A DNA stretch of 64,000 nucleotides from Lineus longissimus (GCF_910592395.1 NC_088311.1:24274646-24338645), one strand, 5' to 3'. Positions 1 through 11,698 are shown, counted from the stretch's first letter. Made by a program: numbers and translations. Notes: generated by a model from the letters alone, not told the origin.

Positions 1-1480
1 GTAGTCAGTCTCCTTTCATTGCACTGTTGACAAAAGTTTAGGATTACCGTGTCCGCTATTGTCATTCCTGGGCTGTGTGTTTGTCCTCTCAATTTATGCG
101 CGATCACCAGCAAACAAATCACAAATCAGAAGGCATATAAACTACAGGCCTATCTCATTAACCCTTTGGGCCGGGCATGCGCACTAAGAAAAGTTACGTA
201 GAGAATGGATAATGTACAAAATATCCACATTCAACAGGCCTATACAGGGTGGAGTGACCTGAACATGGACGACTATACTTCCGTCACAGACCCAAAGCAG
301 CAGTACCTGTGGATGGCGAATATGTTCAAAGGGAAGGCGACTGAACAAGACAACTTGAATCTTTCTGGACTCGCAACGGAAGATGGAGCAACAATGTGTA
401 GGAGACGGTGTTCATATACCATCTGGATCAGCACCGGCCATTATCCGCGTGACTGGCGGGAAGCATCAGTAAAGAAGTCATTCCACAGAGCATTTTCCCG
501 CTACGGTTGCAGCAGAACTTGGTTTATAACTAATTATTTGCTAGAAAGAACCTACCCGACATAACACTGGAACAAAAGTGGTGGAATACATTATGCTCAT
601 GGTGTCCCCGAGTTACAATAAAGAACACGCAGTCCTTTATGATTTCTTGGCGGCTGTACGCTACATACTGCTACCCAGATCTCAAAAATGATTAGGTACA
701 ATGAAAATGAGGCAGAGAGGAACTGTGATGACCTCAGTCATCACTGGAAGAATAGCGATGGCTCATGCTCGTGTGGAACACATACATCATCTAGGTTCCA
801 TAGGACTAGATAATATACACTGCTACACGAGATGGAGACACTGACGAATGGAAGCAGTTTCTTGACGCTGGCCAACATGGTCGTTAATACAGTCAAGAAG
901 AACAAAATTAAAGCTGACAATAGAATTTAATTCATCTGTCTATGAATGTGTGTATCTAAGACGTGTACAAAGCAATTATATCACCGTCATGTAACCGCAC
1001 ACTAATATTTCTAGCTAACGTTTTTGAGACTTTTCACTTTGAGTGCTCTCTTTATTGGGAAAGATGAAAAACATATTTGATACGTTTTCTCAGTTTTCCA
1101 TTGTTAAAAAGTCATCGTCTCTCCGGCCGTCTATTGGAAACACTGAAATATTAGGAGCAAGCAAAAGCGTTATACCAGTCAATAAGAGATCGGCCTATCG
1201 AAGTCGAAGACTGTCGTAGTTAATACTGTTCGTACTTTTTGGCTGTTTCATCTGATTTTGGGTTGATGACCTTGATCGATACATTGATTGATGAGTTCTA
1301 GTATCTTCATGCACATGTGAATGTGATTCATCTGAAGTTACCACCGTGAGTAGATTCAATGGACCATACGCACGTCCGTGAGTGAAGGCTGTATGTTTTA
1401 TTCTAGATTGTTCAACTGATCAAAAAGGACCCCTCGGAAACACAGAGATTCTTCACAGCTATATTTCAAATCCGAAACAT
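1..1480. other. Unassigned 5' region
   Basis: No gene is recognised here. The longest open frame, 205-564 on the plus strand (119 codons), has no motif I know and lacks clear splice or promoter context. The DNA reads as decayed mobile-element or intergenic sequence. Confidence 0.4.
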
Positions 1481-1487
1481 TGGCCGC

Positions 1488-1970
1488 ATGCGAAAGCTCC
1501 TTACGCAAGAAGCTACGAAACTTCTAGTGCAATCAACTGTCATATCCAGACTGGATTATTGTAATAGCCTGCTCGTTGGTGCCGATGAAAATGTACTTGA
1601 TAAGCTACAAAAGGTTCAGAATCACGCAGCGCCCGTGCTGAAAAGTCTACATTGGCGACCAATCCGTGAACGTATAGAGTTCAAGACAATGCCCCTCATA
1701 TACAAAGCAAGAAACGGACTTGCCCCTGCTTACATATCCGAGCTCCTCCCATCCTGTGACTCCAGGCGATCCCTGAGGTCCGAAGACAAATGTCTCCTGA
1801 GGATCCCAAGGTATCGCCTGGAGACGTACGTTGGCAGGAGCTTCCTTGTACAGGCGGCCAGACTTTGGAATGAGCTCTGCATTGAGATCAAAAAGGCTAA
1901 GACTGTTGCTATTTTCAGGTGCGGGCTAAAAACTCATCTATTCAGACGATATTTTGAAACACCGCATTAA
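1488..1970 (+). mobile_element. LINE reverse transcriptase C-terminal fragment (CR1/L2-like)
   Basis: An open frame of 160 codons matches the conserved C-terminal tail of CR1/L2/Jockey-type reverse transcriptases. Visible landmarks in order are a SRLDYCNSLL motif, a KVQNHAA segment, LHWRPIRERIEFK, a YKARNGLAPAYISELL stretch, then AARLWNEL and LKTHLFRRYF before the stop. Between the QN and LHW motifs the usual dozen or so residues are missing, so the copy carries an internal deletion. The polymerase core upstream is absent, as expected for a 5'-truncated insertion. It is not a host gene. Confidence 0.85.
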
Positions 1971-1977
1971 AGCATTA

Positions 1978-2178
1978 TGGTGACAGGTGTTTCTCTGTCG
2001 GTGCTGCACGCTTGTGGAATGAGCTGCCACAAAACATAACTTCCCAGGAGTCCACTGCAGCATTCAAAAATGGGTTAAAGACCTGGTTATTCAGGAAGTT
2101 TTATGGGGAGTAGCGCTTTAACACCAATCGTTCTGAGAAGCGCTATATAAGCACTCCAATATTATATATTATTATTAA
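1978..2178 (+). mobile_element. Second LINE 3' end with AT-rich tail
   Basis: Directly after the first fragment a second reading frame encodes another LINE C-terminus, with AARLWNELPQNI and LKTWLFRKFYGE ending at a TAG near 2111. It is followed by a 3' UTR with an AGCGCTATATAAGCACT motif and a TATTATTA-type tail, typical of CR1/L2 3' ends. Because the LWNEL segment occurs twice, this is a second truncated insertion, not a continuation of the first. Confidence 0.75.
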
Positions 2179-2300
2179 AGCAAAATTTGGATTTTGCGGT
2201 ATATATGAATGTAAATTTCAATTAAAAATTCAATATATCGCCTAGCTGATAGGACAGTGCGGCACTCTGGCGATTCCACACAGCAGCATAGTTCCACTAA

Positions 2301-4842
2301 TTAAAAATCATCCTTAGGGGCGTTATCCTTACGATGGTTCTTCATAGCTTCTCCAAACCACTCCACCTGGTTCATTAGCTTGGAGAAACTGCTGTGTATA
2401 TGTTTGTTCTCCGTGTTGCCCTGTTCGTCTAGCTGCTCATTGACTTTTCCAATGGTGACAAAATGAGATACGGGGAGGCATCCCAATTCAGAGAGGAAGG
2501 GACGCAACGCTACACCAGCCAACGCACCACCCTGAGGACCTGAAAAGGAGGATTCGATTATCCATTATAATAAACGATAGCATTCTGACTTCAATCATGC
2601 ATTCGCAGGGGGACATCATTTCCTGCTGCCAAACGAATTAAACTGTTTCCAATCTATACTTGACACCAGTAGTCTGATTCCTGCAATTAAAATAAGCATT
2701 TTTAGATACTTTGAACATTAAAGTTTCATATGAAAAGTAGTGTTTAACTGATGCATTTTTGTCTGAAATCGAAAAGAATCCGAGAGCCTTGGGAAATGGA
2801 CTATACGGAGAAATCTTCGGTGTTTTCGAGTGCTTACCCATTGAGTACAGCACCATTCCCGATGGCTTGCACCTGTACGATTTGGGTGGAATGTGGTCCA
2901 TGGTGTTTAACAACGCTGGGGGGACGCAGCGGTTGTACTCCGGCGAGAGGATAAGGTACGCATCGGCACTTTCCACGATAGCGTTGAGTTGCTGGAGTTT
3001 CTTGGGGACTTCTGATGCGTGTTGGTAGAAATGCATTGGCTTCTTCAGGAGAGGCAGGTCAAGAATTGCCGGGTCTGAAAAGAAAAGAAGAGAATATGTA
3101 GATTATATTCTGTACGTGATTGCTTCCAGAGCTGGCATTTATTCAATATTTAAAGCATTATTACTGTTACGCGTATTTCACGTTTTTTTAGGCAACGCAT
3201 TCACTGAAAAATAATGAAGGATAGGAGTGACTACGAGTACTAAACAACCTTCGTTTTTGTAAAGGATTGTGTATTAGCCTCTTAGTTTTGACCACGGAGG
3301 TTTTGGTGAGGCAACCATTATCTCTTGGGTTCGCATAAAATGTGTCGAAAGTAGATTCTCCGTGGATTATGCCTAAAATATCGGAGTATTTTTGAAAAAA
3401 ATGATGCCGAAGTGCAAAGTAATGGGTGTCTCATCAAATACCGCTCGAGTGGAGCTGTAATTATTTGTTTGGTTTTAAAAATTCAAAAAATTTTAATTCT
3501 CAAATACTTTGTTGATGGCAAATGAACATCATTCTCGTATTTTTATGAAATGTCTTAGAAGTTCGATATCAATCTCAACACATGTCTAGCGTGATTTGCC
3601 ATATCTAGTAGTCTCGGCGGCCTCATCCTATTGACGGAATAAATGGAATTGGAACGTGTGTGGGGAATGCTAAATGGTCATCGCCAAACGTCCCAATTTG
3701 AGGGAGTAGTATAAAGCGCGTTATAATAATATGGATTTACAAAAAAAGTCATAAACGTGATTTAACAGATAAGCATGTTAAATGCATTAGTGTGCATTTC
3801 TAAAGGCGTTTCACTGTAACTCCAGTGTTGCTGACCGTGTTGCCACGAATGATAATGAGCTCCTGGATGGTTGAATATGCATGAGTTCGGCTCTCCATCT
3901 CGGGCAGAAAAAAGGCGCTGTTTGGTGAGCCGGGCTTGCCAAATAGTCACTTCCTATAATAATACCTGACCGACACAGATGATAATATAGGGCAGCTCTG
4001 GCATGCATTCAATGTGAAGAATTGAATATACCGATAACAACACTTGGCGTCAACTCTCAATGTGAGTTACCTATGTGTACTCGATTATGTGTATCAATGG
4101 AAAGAAAGTGCTGCGCTACGCTCCGCTATGGGCTTGTCGACCTCCTGCTTTCTCACCGGCAGTGGCCATCGGCTGTTGCCATAGGCCTATGTACGACATG
4201 CCCCTTGGACCGAGGGCGAGGGGGACTCTGAGGGGGAAGGGAGTTATATCAGAGCTTAGAGTAACCAGCCTAACGTCAGAGCTTAGAGTTTAGGCTGGTT
4301 ACTCTTGGTCAGAGCTTTCTGGGCATCAACTGGTATAAGACTACACGGTGGACAGTACACACAACATGTTGCCAATGTCGAGGCATACGCCAATTGGCTT
4401 GTGACCCGAAATCATTTTTACGGCTTCTTGGTGATCGGAATGTTTCATTTATGTAACAACCCTTCCGCGTCCGCCATCAAATTTTAGCAGATTTTCAACC
4501 AATCAGAGAAATTCGTACAAAAAAATTTCTCACAGGCCCAATTGCCTCGTCGGGCGAAAAAAGCACGATATCAAAATAAATTACGGGTGAAAAACAGGAC
4601 GATTGCAGAATCATCTTCGTAATGATGTGACCCTTGATAAATACTGGTGATTGAGCATTATGCAGAGTCGGCGAGCGAATGAAGCAGAAATGAATTAGGC
4701 CCGACTCACCAACTATCTCCACAGGGTCAAATCTCTTCGACATCTCTTTCTCGAGCTTCTCCTGGACGAATTTCAACACCCGATCACCCATTCGCCCATC
4801 TCTTACGCTGCCAAGGAATATTACTAGCTTCAGCTTGCTCAT
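2301..4842 (-). CDS. NADPH-dependent FMN reductase-like flavoprotein (isoform using first exon 1a)
   Basis: This is a flavodoxin-fold oxidoreductase of the NADPH-dependent FMN reductase family, probably a soluble enzyme that uses NAD(P)H to reduce flavin or quinone-like substrates. Exons, in transcript order on the minus strand, are 4842-4710, 3074-2838 and 2539-2301. The splice phases join (1, then 1) and give 202 codons plus stop, the usual length for the family. Exon 1 carries the phosphate-binding loop GSVRDGRMGDRV at about residues 11-22. Exon 2 carries the FMN ring-binding SPEYN at 88-92, followed by PPALLNTMDH. Exon 3 opens with GPQGGALAG and ends with a variable C-terminus. Upstream in-frame codons to 4908 exist, but the Met just before KLKLVIFLGS fits the family. 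Exons 2 and 3 exist only once, while first exons exist three times. The substrate is unknown. Confidence 0.85.
3075..4709. other. Intron 1 of the FMN reductase-like gene
   Basis: There is no coding signal in this interval. It contains an inverted repeat at 4258-4305, listed separately. Confidence 0.5.
4258..4305. repeat. 16-bp inverted repeat
   Basis: The arms AGAGTAACCAGCCTAA (4258-4273) and its reverse complement (4290-4305) are separated by 16 bases. It lies inside the FMN reductase intron. No function is assigned. Confidence 0.7.
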
Positions 4843-4990
4843 CTTGCCTGGTTCTACACTATCTATTATTTTTGCGATTCTTCTCAAATAACTCTGGTAC
4901 ATCCGCAATTTGTTATATCTTCAAGGAACAAATCGAGCAACCTCGAAGGGATGACTTGGCGATTTCCGAGCAATGATATGTGACGTCACC
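4635..4990. repeat. 355-bp direct duplication, copy A (with exon 1a)
   Basis: This segment recurs nearly base for base at about 5471-5827. It holds exon 1a, its splice donor and a TGACGTCA palindrome upstream of the coding start. The high identity marks a recent tandem duplication of the promoter plus first exon. Confidence 0.85.
4981..4988. promoter_or_regulatory. CRE-like palindrome upstream of exon 1a
   Basis: TGACGTCA, the full CREB/ATF palindrome, lies about 140 bases upstream of the exon 1a ATG on the minus strand. The duplicate segment has the same site at 5816-5823. A role in promoting the FMN reductase gene is inferred from position only. Confidence 0.4.
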
Positions 4991-5344
4991 CACCTATTAG
5001 TTCTTCACTTATTAGTCTCAACGTCTGGCGCAAAGCCAGACGTTTTCCATTACGATTTCACTACGATGTTTGACCAGAAGGAGCAGTGCGCGAGATATGC
5101 TAATGAGCAGACCTCCCTCGCTTGAGTTTCGGAAGAATGTTCCATATCGCGCTGAGCTGACAGGCGTGCATTTGACTGGTACAGGTTGGAACTGAACATT
5201 GAATATGCTGGTGGTGACGCTTTCTGATGAGAAGTTGGTCGTGACTGATGCAGTATCCTTGGACTTGTCCGGCACAGCATCGTTCAATCATTGCTCTCTG
5301 AGCTGCCTTGATTCTGTACTTACCCAAATACTGACACCAAATGC

Positions 5345-5408
5345 CTGTTGACTGTGCTTTAAGAGAGACTGGCGCCATGCCTAGTCTCTCTTAAAGCACA
5401 GTCAACAG
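5345..5408. repeat. Perfect 26-bp hairpin between duplicated first exons
   Basis: The arms at 5345-5370 and 5383-5408 are exact reverse complements over 26 bases with a 12-base loop. The arm contains TGTGCTTTAAGAGAGACT. Such a perfect palindrome is likely young. It lies in the spacer between the two copies of the 355-bp duplication. Confidence 0.85.
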
Positions 5409-5470
5409 ACACCAACCCCCTCAGGCTCAGAAACCACAAACGCCCAACCCTTCCTGCTACCTTAATACTT

Positions 5471-5827
5471 CTGGATAAATACTGGTGATTGAGCATGCAG
5501 AGTCGGCGAGCGAATGAAGCAGAAATGAATTAGGCCCAACTCACCAACTATCTCCACAGGGTCAAATCTCTTCGACATCTCTTTCTCGAGCTTCTCCTGG
5601 ACGAATTTCAACACCCGATCACCCATTCGCCCATCTCTTACGCTGCCAAGGAATATTACTAGCTTCAGCTTGCTCATCTTGCCTGGTTCTACACTATCTA
5701 TTCTTTTTGCGATTCTTCTCAAATAACTCTGGTACATCCGCAATTTGTTATATCTTCAAGGAACAAATCGAGCAACCTCGAAGGGATGACTTGGCGATTT
5801 CCGAGCAATGATATGTGACGTCACCCA
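5471..5827. repeat. 355-bp direct duplication, copy B (with exon 1b)
   Basis: This is the second copy of 4635-4990. It differs by a few substitutions, including a two-base deletion near 5490 and a G-to-A change beside the splice donor. It includes exon 1b and a TGACGTCA site at 5816-5823. Confidence 0.85.
5545..5677 (-). CDS. FMN reductase-like alternative first exon 1b
   Basis: Exon 1b encodes almost the same 44-codon N-terminus as exon 1a. It starts MSKLKLVIFLGS and ends in a GTGAGT donor in phase 1. That phase matches the acceptor of the single downstream exon 2 (3074-2838), so a full reductase could be made from this exon. It could equally be the leftover first exon of a duplicated gene whose remaining exons are gone. 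No exon 2 or 3 copy lies between 1a and 1b. Confidence 0.7.
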
Positions 5828-6011
5828 ACGTCACAACGCGGGAAACACGATATATATTTTAAGAACCAAAATAAACCAAAATGAAGCAAACTAAACCCAA
5901 ACCTCTGCGTGGAGCCTGCACAGCCTACACTCCGGACACAGTGGACCGCCTCGTCCTGTCCCCCGGTACAAAGACGATCAGGATGACGAAACGGACTGGG
6001 GGTATACTTAC

Positions 6012-6135
6012 CTATAACATCCACCTTGCACTTCTTGTTCGCGTCCAGTTGATTCCTGACGAATCTGAGGACCCTGTCCCCCATTCGTCCCTCCCGCACG
6101 CTCCCCACGAAAACACAGATCCTCATCATCGCCAT
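6012..6135 (-). CDS. FMN reductase-like alternative first exon 1c (diverged)
   Basis: The exon starts MAMMRICVFVGSVREGRMGD and ends at a GTAAGT donor in phase 1, again compatible with exon 2 at 3074-2838. It would give a 199-residue protein. The flavin phosphate loop GSVREGRMGDRV is intact, but the rest is clearly diverged from 1a and 1b, so this is an older copy. It is either a third promoter/first exon of one locus or the remnant of a paralogue. Confidence 0.7.
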
Positions 6136-7132
6136 TTCCTCGAATGTGCAGTGACTCAGCACAACCCTGCCAACCGGAACGACTAGGCCACAGCGCCATC
6201 TAGACCTGGTTCTGCAAGCGATAAAATGTATTATTGTGTCGCCATCTTCAGAAAACTGTTGGAACCAAAATAAAGTTACGGGATTTTAGTAGGATTTTTA
6301 AAAAGACGGAAGTAGACAATTATATAGCCTAACGTAGGTTTTGGTATTGATTATCTTCATAATTTGTGGAAGTTGGTCCAACAGATCAATACCCGAGATA
6401 AAGTCACCAAAATCCATATGTCAAGTGTGTGCAGTGTATCATAATCAAATACCCATGACAATAAACACGACAGACAAGATTGGCTGGTGCCACTGCAATG
6501 ATGACCTTATCTGCCTATATGTGATAATCGTTTGTTATGTTTAAAGGTAATACGCTGACAACAGAAAATGTCACAACACAGAGACAAAGATTTGGACTGG
6601 ATGGCTTCGCATTGACCGGTAAGCGCTCCATGGCAATGAACCTACTCATAATGATGCAATGCTAGGGAACAGAGAGATTGTCCACAGCCATTTCGTTCGA
6701 CAGCTCGTTGACAACGCGTCAGTCACTGATGGAGAATCAGTACGGGCGAAACACCGCCAGTTGTATCAACATACGGGCCTATCACAGGCACTTAAATCAA
6801 GTGTGCCTTTATAATATCAATCAAACTCGAACAAATTCTTCGCTATGGTCGTGTATGTTTTAATGAACAGGTCATGTTTATTATGCTTTCACTGGCGCGA
6901 TTAAGTACGCAAACGACGATAAAAGATAAGTTTAATTTGTAATCGGTGCCAACTTTGCGCAAGGACGGACATTTTAACAGGAGACTTCAGGACTGAGCAT
7001 ACCCTCCAAAGCGAATGTGTAGATTATTAGTTGCTCGGAGAGTCAACATACTTTGTTCCACTTGGGATAGCTCTGAACCAATAATTGTTCGCCAATATTT
7101 AATTTCGTTGACGCTAGGCGATCAAAGCCATA
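6136..7132. other. Intergenic region between divergent genes
   Basis: This separates the minus-strand FMN reductase locus from the plus-strand Tctex1 gene and presumably holds both promoters. I see no coding or RNA gene and no clear TATA box. Confidence 0.4.
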
Positions 7133-7924
7133 ATGCACCGTGGGGTGGATTCGTTCAGGAAACAGTCATCAGTCGGATCAGGGATAGAATCAGCTCGAGG
7201 ACAGACTAGGAAACCAGGGGAAAGTGTGTTATCTAGTACGACAAGGAAAGTTTCAACGCCAGCAAGCGGGAAGAGGAGGCAGAGGTTAGACAGCACAAGT
7301 GAGAGCCACAGCGAAAGGATGCGCAAGGCGTCATCAACGGGGCAGCCGCCCGCTCAGGGCGTCCCGACCTTTCGAAAGAAGAGTCAAGCTGCGGGAGCCC
7401 AAAAGGCGGAATCCCCAGTGGCACAGCGACCGACTTGGGCCGGACCTTCTCTCATGGGGCTGATGGCCGGGAAGAAATTCGCCAAGAAATGGGCGTCGAG
7501 ATTTTCGACTAATCGGAAGGCTGCTTCTTCCGAGAGCGGGCAAACATGGAATAGCGCGACGAATGCGATGCGGCTGGAGCCAACGTATCGGATGGAACCT
7601 CACAAAAGATTCAACGACAAGAAAGTCGAAGCAGTGATAAAGGAAAACCTAGAGCAACGCCTGGAAGGTTTCAAATACACGCCAAGGCTGGGGCCTATGA
7701 TGAGTAAGATACTCACGGAGGAGATAAAGGAGAGTGTGAAAGCTTTATGTTTTGATCGGTATAAGATCATTGTTAGCGTCACTATGGGAGAGAAGAAGAA
7801 CCAAGGATTGAGGTTATCAAGTCGGTGCACATGGGATGAACACTTGGACTCGTTTGCCACATACGTATTCGAAAATAGTGACATTTTCTGTTCGGTAACT
7901 GTTTATGGAGTTTATTTTGAGTAA
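7133..7924 (+). CDS. Tctex1 domain-containing protein (dynein light chain Tctex-type, DYNLT4/5-like)
   Basis: This is a 263-residue, apparently intronless gene. Residues 1-150 are low-complexity and basic/serine-rich, with many K/R/S/T/P residues and no fold visible. Residues about 150-263 form a Tctex1 domain: a KVEAVIKENLEQRL helix, YTPRLGPMMSKILTEEIKES, then YKIIVSVTMGEKKNQGLRLS, a CTWDEHLDSFATYVFEN segment and the terminal VTVYGVYFE strand. Family members are dynein light chains or dynein-associated ciliary and signalling proteins. The long disordered N-terminus and single coding exon resemble vertebrate TCTEX1D4/DYNLT4, but TCTEX1D1 (DYNLT5) is also possible. The start is the first Met of the frame. 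The 3' end is followed by tandem degenerate copies of the last codons. Confidence 0.9.
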   Translation: MHRGVDSFRKQSSVGSGIESARGQTRKPGESVLSSTTRKVSTPASGKRRQRLDSTSESHSERMRKASSTGQPPAQGVPTFRKKSQAAGAQKAESPVAQRPTWAGPSLMGLMAGKKFAKKWASRFSTNRKAASSESGQTWNSATNAMRLEPTYRMEPHKRFNDKKVEAVIKENLEQRLEGFKYTPRLGPMMSKILTEEIKESVKALCFDRYKIIVSVTMGEKKNQGLRLSSRCTWDEHLDSFATYVFENSDIFCSVTVYGVYFE

Positions 7925-8095
7925 CGAACAATGACATTTTCTGTTGGCTGACTGTTTGGGGCGTTTTCTTCGAGTAACGTATCGGGACATATCATGCATC
8001 GGGAACTGTTGAGGGAGTTTACTTCGAGTAACGTATTGTGACGTTTAATGGAGTTCATTTTGATTAACGCGGTGTTGACATTCGCGGTAATGACT
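7878..8095 (+). repeat. Degenerate ~54-bp tandem repeat derived from the Tctex1 gene 3' end
   Basis: The last coding segment, with TGACATTTTCTGTT, a short spacer and GAGTTTATTTTGAGTAACG, recurs at about 7930, 7984 and 8038, with a further partial copy near 8085. Each repeat keeps the stop-codon context GAGTAACG or a close variant. The repeats lie after the functional stop at 7922. Confidence 0.75.
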
Positions 8096-11000
8096 GCCAA
8101 AGCCAACGTGATAAACCAATGCAATGTGCTGGGATGTTATATCCCAAACACTGGATTTGGATTGCTGTTAGATTGAATACGGATACATTTCTGTATACAT
8201 GTAATAACAATGTTTAGGTTGGATGCCCCGGAACAGTTTCTATGCCAATGGCTGTCTGATAAAACAGCTAGTGATGCATTGGCTATATGGAATATCGTCA
8301 TTACATAGGAATCATCCATTGTCATACATAAGGGAAGCCTTCGTATGAGACATTATACTTAAAAATACATCTTTTCACAACTGGACACACATAACGTAAT
8401 TTCTGGAAAATATACTGCTTTTGATGCTGACTGACATTCATCGTAACAGGACCGAGTCTTTCATTGCCTATTTGATTGACATGATTGTTTAGGACTGATC
8501 AATCACTCAATCGTACCCACCTGTTAATGTTACTATAGAGAAGTTGCGCATGCACCCTGCTGACGTCCGACCACGACGTCAGTCTCGTCTCTCTAAAAGG
8601 TGTGTGGCGATCGACTGATCTTTGACGTTTCTCAGCATTCTACTTCATGTTTACGCGGTTGGTCGCTTTGAAAATGTATTCGACTCGGAGCCGTAAATGA
8701 TGCTCATCCTCTCTACTGTCTAATCTGTCTCCTTACGATGGACATTAGCGATGAACCGCGGTTCATAGATTCTTGACGACAGGAAGACATTCTGGGTTGT
8801 TGTGTTGGGGTTTAGTTTTAAGTACTTGTACGATTTCCGTTGATCAAAGGTAGAGCTTAGGCCTCTATACCAAGGAAAACTACATTGTATTTGCCAATGG
8901 TTAAACAAATATATGCAAGAAGGTTTGCTTCGCGGTCATGGGACATTAATCAGAGAACCGTCCTGTGCGTCCACCTGAGTGTTCCTTGGGGACGGACGTC
9001 GCATGTCAGGCAATATGGTCATACTAATGGTAAAAGATTCACTTGAGGATGAACGAGCTTGCTGTTAGCTTTCTGTATGACGTTCGCTTGATTGCTACTG
9101 CATAATCACTTGGCAGAGATGTCTATTGTCTTTAGACAAAGCCCGTTCGCATCGAGACCTAAATCCCCTTTGTTCTACTGTTTTATCAAAGGCTGATCAT
9201 CAGGGCAAATCTTGATAACATCGACCCCCACGAAACAGTTTTTATATGGGTCAGTAGGCCTAAAGAGTCAAGGGCAAATATGGCCGATTCCGCGGGGTGC
9301 TGGTCGGTGGTTTTGACACCAATCAATAGATTTCTCTCGCTTTAAAGTATGAACATACGACTTTCTGGTTGGAAGATATTCATCTGATGAGACTGCAGTT
9401 TCAAATGCCCAAGACCTCCGATTTGGAAAGATCTGTTGTCTGCATTTGACCAAGACTTCATGAAAATTGAAAACGTCTTTTACCTTCATTTCTATCAACA
9501 TGGAATCATCGGCAAATATCTTGGGTCACAGGTCCGGGTTTGAAATTCCAAAACAAAAATATTATGGTTGTTGACTGTTGGTACTTAAACCCGAGTTGTT
9601 TTGTGACAGCAAACAAAAGATATTGTATATCAGCCAAAATCATACACCCCAGATTAGAAACAGGATATAAGGATCTAGTTTTAGCGGCTGGGGTGTCGTA
9701 GGTATCGAGTGCGTTGTTTTTGCTGTTTAAATTAGGTTGTTAGTTGAAAGGTGTGTGCCAGGTTGGTATTTTGTCAATTTTGAGCGCTTGTTTTGGTTTC
9801 TGTTCTACAAATATGGTGTATAGGTGTACATCGTGAGATTTTAATAGACTTTGCTTTAGTTTCGTTGTAGGCCTCTGCTTTGTGTATAAGTTTGGAAATC
9901 GATATCCCACTGGCCGATAAGAAAGGCGGTAGTTGTAACTTAAGTTTGATTTCAGTGTTAAAGATTTGGTTCTTTCGATTGGATTAAGGTCAAATATTGT
10001 AATGATATTAAAGGTTAATCTGCTAGATTAACATTAATCGCTTTGTTTTATCCCTTTAGCTGAGAACAGGAGTGTGCTAAGGTGTAATATTGTGTTATGG
10101 TACCGTGTTAGAAATCGAATGGATTTATCCTAACCGGCTCCTTTTTGTGTAGTTCGTGAAAGTAAACTTTTTGCCTATGTCCCGCTGGTACATTGACATG
10201 TACATGTATTTGTTTAGAAATAAACATCATCGTAGAACAGCTATCATATAGCTTTCATTATGACGTAACATTGGAGGCCGTGTCGCGACCTGGCCCATGC
10301 ATCACGATTAGGACACGGTTTGGCCAAAGACATCCTACTACGAAATCGACACAGAGGCTGAACAGAAGCATGGCATCATGACGATCGGACTGGTGTCGCC
10401 AACCCATTGTTGAATAGCATCGAACGCCGGAACATCTGCCCATTTAAGGGCACTTGAATATTCAGATACGGTTTTAGATCGTTAAACTCGACTATATCAA
10501 TATCAGCATTGTGTACCTCTCGCTCTGTGGAGCTGTGTATGCCTTCACAAAATTGCACATGCATGTACTTGTATCATTGGAATTCACATAAAAAATATTT
10601 CTTTTAAAAGCCAAGTACTTCTTTTCTAAGCTGGTTTTGCTATGAAAATAGCTGGTGGGGAATTATCAAGTTGACACGAATTAAAAAATGGAATTATTGT
10701 TCTTGTTTCGATGGTGTATTTTTATAACGTGATTCTAAAAGAGTACCCATTTTGAGGGCATGTCTAAGTGTTCAAGTAGATTTAGGCCTAGTTTTTGTCA
10801 ATGCCGTTAAAACTTCTCAGAGTTATAAGTAATGTAGTATTTTCAGTATAAATGGCTATTGTTGCTCGAACGTTTTCTTTATTTTCTTTATTTTCTAAAT
10901 GTTTTCTTAACTTTCTCAAGGCTACATGTGTGTTTTCATTTTCTTAAAGATAATTTCACGGGGAAGGTTGTTCACGACGTGAGGCGAGGCCAGACATGAA

Positions 11001-11606
11001 CGATGACAATATAGTTGGCTTCATAAGAAAATGTCACATTCTTTTTGGGCTGCTGAGTAAAAACTGCTGATGTCTTCAAAGTTTGTTTTTTTCTGAAATC
11101 TAAATTTGGGACCCAAGAGGTTTTTCACATGCCAAGTCAAGTTTCATTTAAAAATATGCATTTCAAAAAAAATCGGGCCCTGTCCGGACCAAGACGCACC
11201 AAGACGCAACAATACGGGAACCCTTGGTGGGTGAGAGCATAAAAAACTGTGATATGTATGAGTGCTAGCTTTCCGACTGAAAAGTAACGATTACCCTTCC
11301 GCTATAACCTTTTTCTGGTGTCTGGTCGTAGCCAGTCAGTCGGCGCCTTGCGATGAAATGTTGACAATGTCTTTCATTCCTTATCAGTAATCAATTGCCA
11401 TATCAAATTAATATTTCATGATCTCTTTTAGCTTGCAAACAATGATATCGGATGTAAACAGCAATCAATGTGATGATAATAGAATTTGTTATGTGGTAAT
11501 GGTAGTTTTATAACGACCACTAGGAGGCTCTGGGGTCATACACGGAATTCGGCAAGAATAAATGACGTCACGTCACGTCACGGCGATAAAGGAAGACTTG
11601 AATTCT
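8096..11606. other. Intergenic region without recognised genes
   Basis: No protein or RNA gene is recognised. The interval includes a dispersed repeat at 9128-9250, listed separately, TC-rich tracts near 10870 and a GTCACGTCACGTCAC run near 11570. Confidence 0.45.
9128..9250 (+). repeat. Dispersed repeat, copy 1
   Basis: This segment, with TAGACAAAGCCCGTT and CAGGGCAAATCTTGATAACAT, matches the reverse complement of 53267-53410. Two diverged copies on opposite strands indicate an interspersed element. Its class is not recognised. Confidence 0.6.
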
Positions 11607-11698
11607 ATTGGTCCGCACACAGCAGTTACAACATGATTTGTATGGTTTTAAGATTGGTCCGCACACAGCAGTTACAGCATGATTTGTATGGTTTTAAG
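11607..11698. repeat. 46-bp tandem duplication
   Basis: Units 11607-11652 and 11653-11698 start ATTGGTCCGCACACAGCAG and differ at one base (CAACATG versus CAGCATG). It is a simple recent duplication in non-coding sequence. Confidence 0.9.

Noticed and set aside
205-564. 119-codon open frame near the left edge
   Set aside because: No recognised motif and no supporting exon structure.
1488-2110. A single intact host gene
   Set aside because: The motifs are those of LINE reverse-transcriptase tails and the LWNEL segment occurs twice, showing two truncated insertions.
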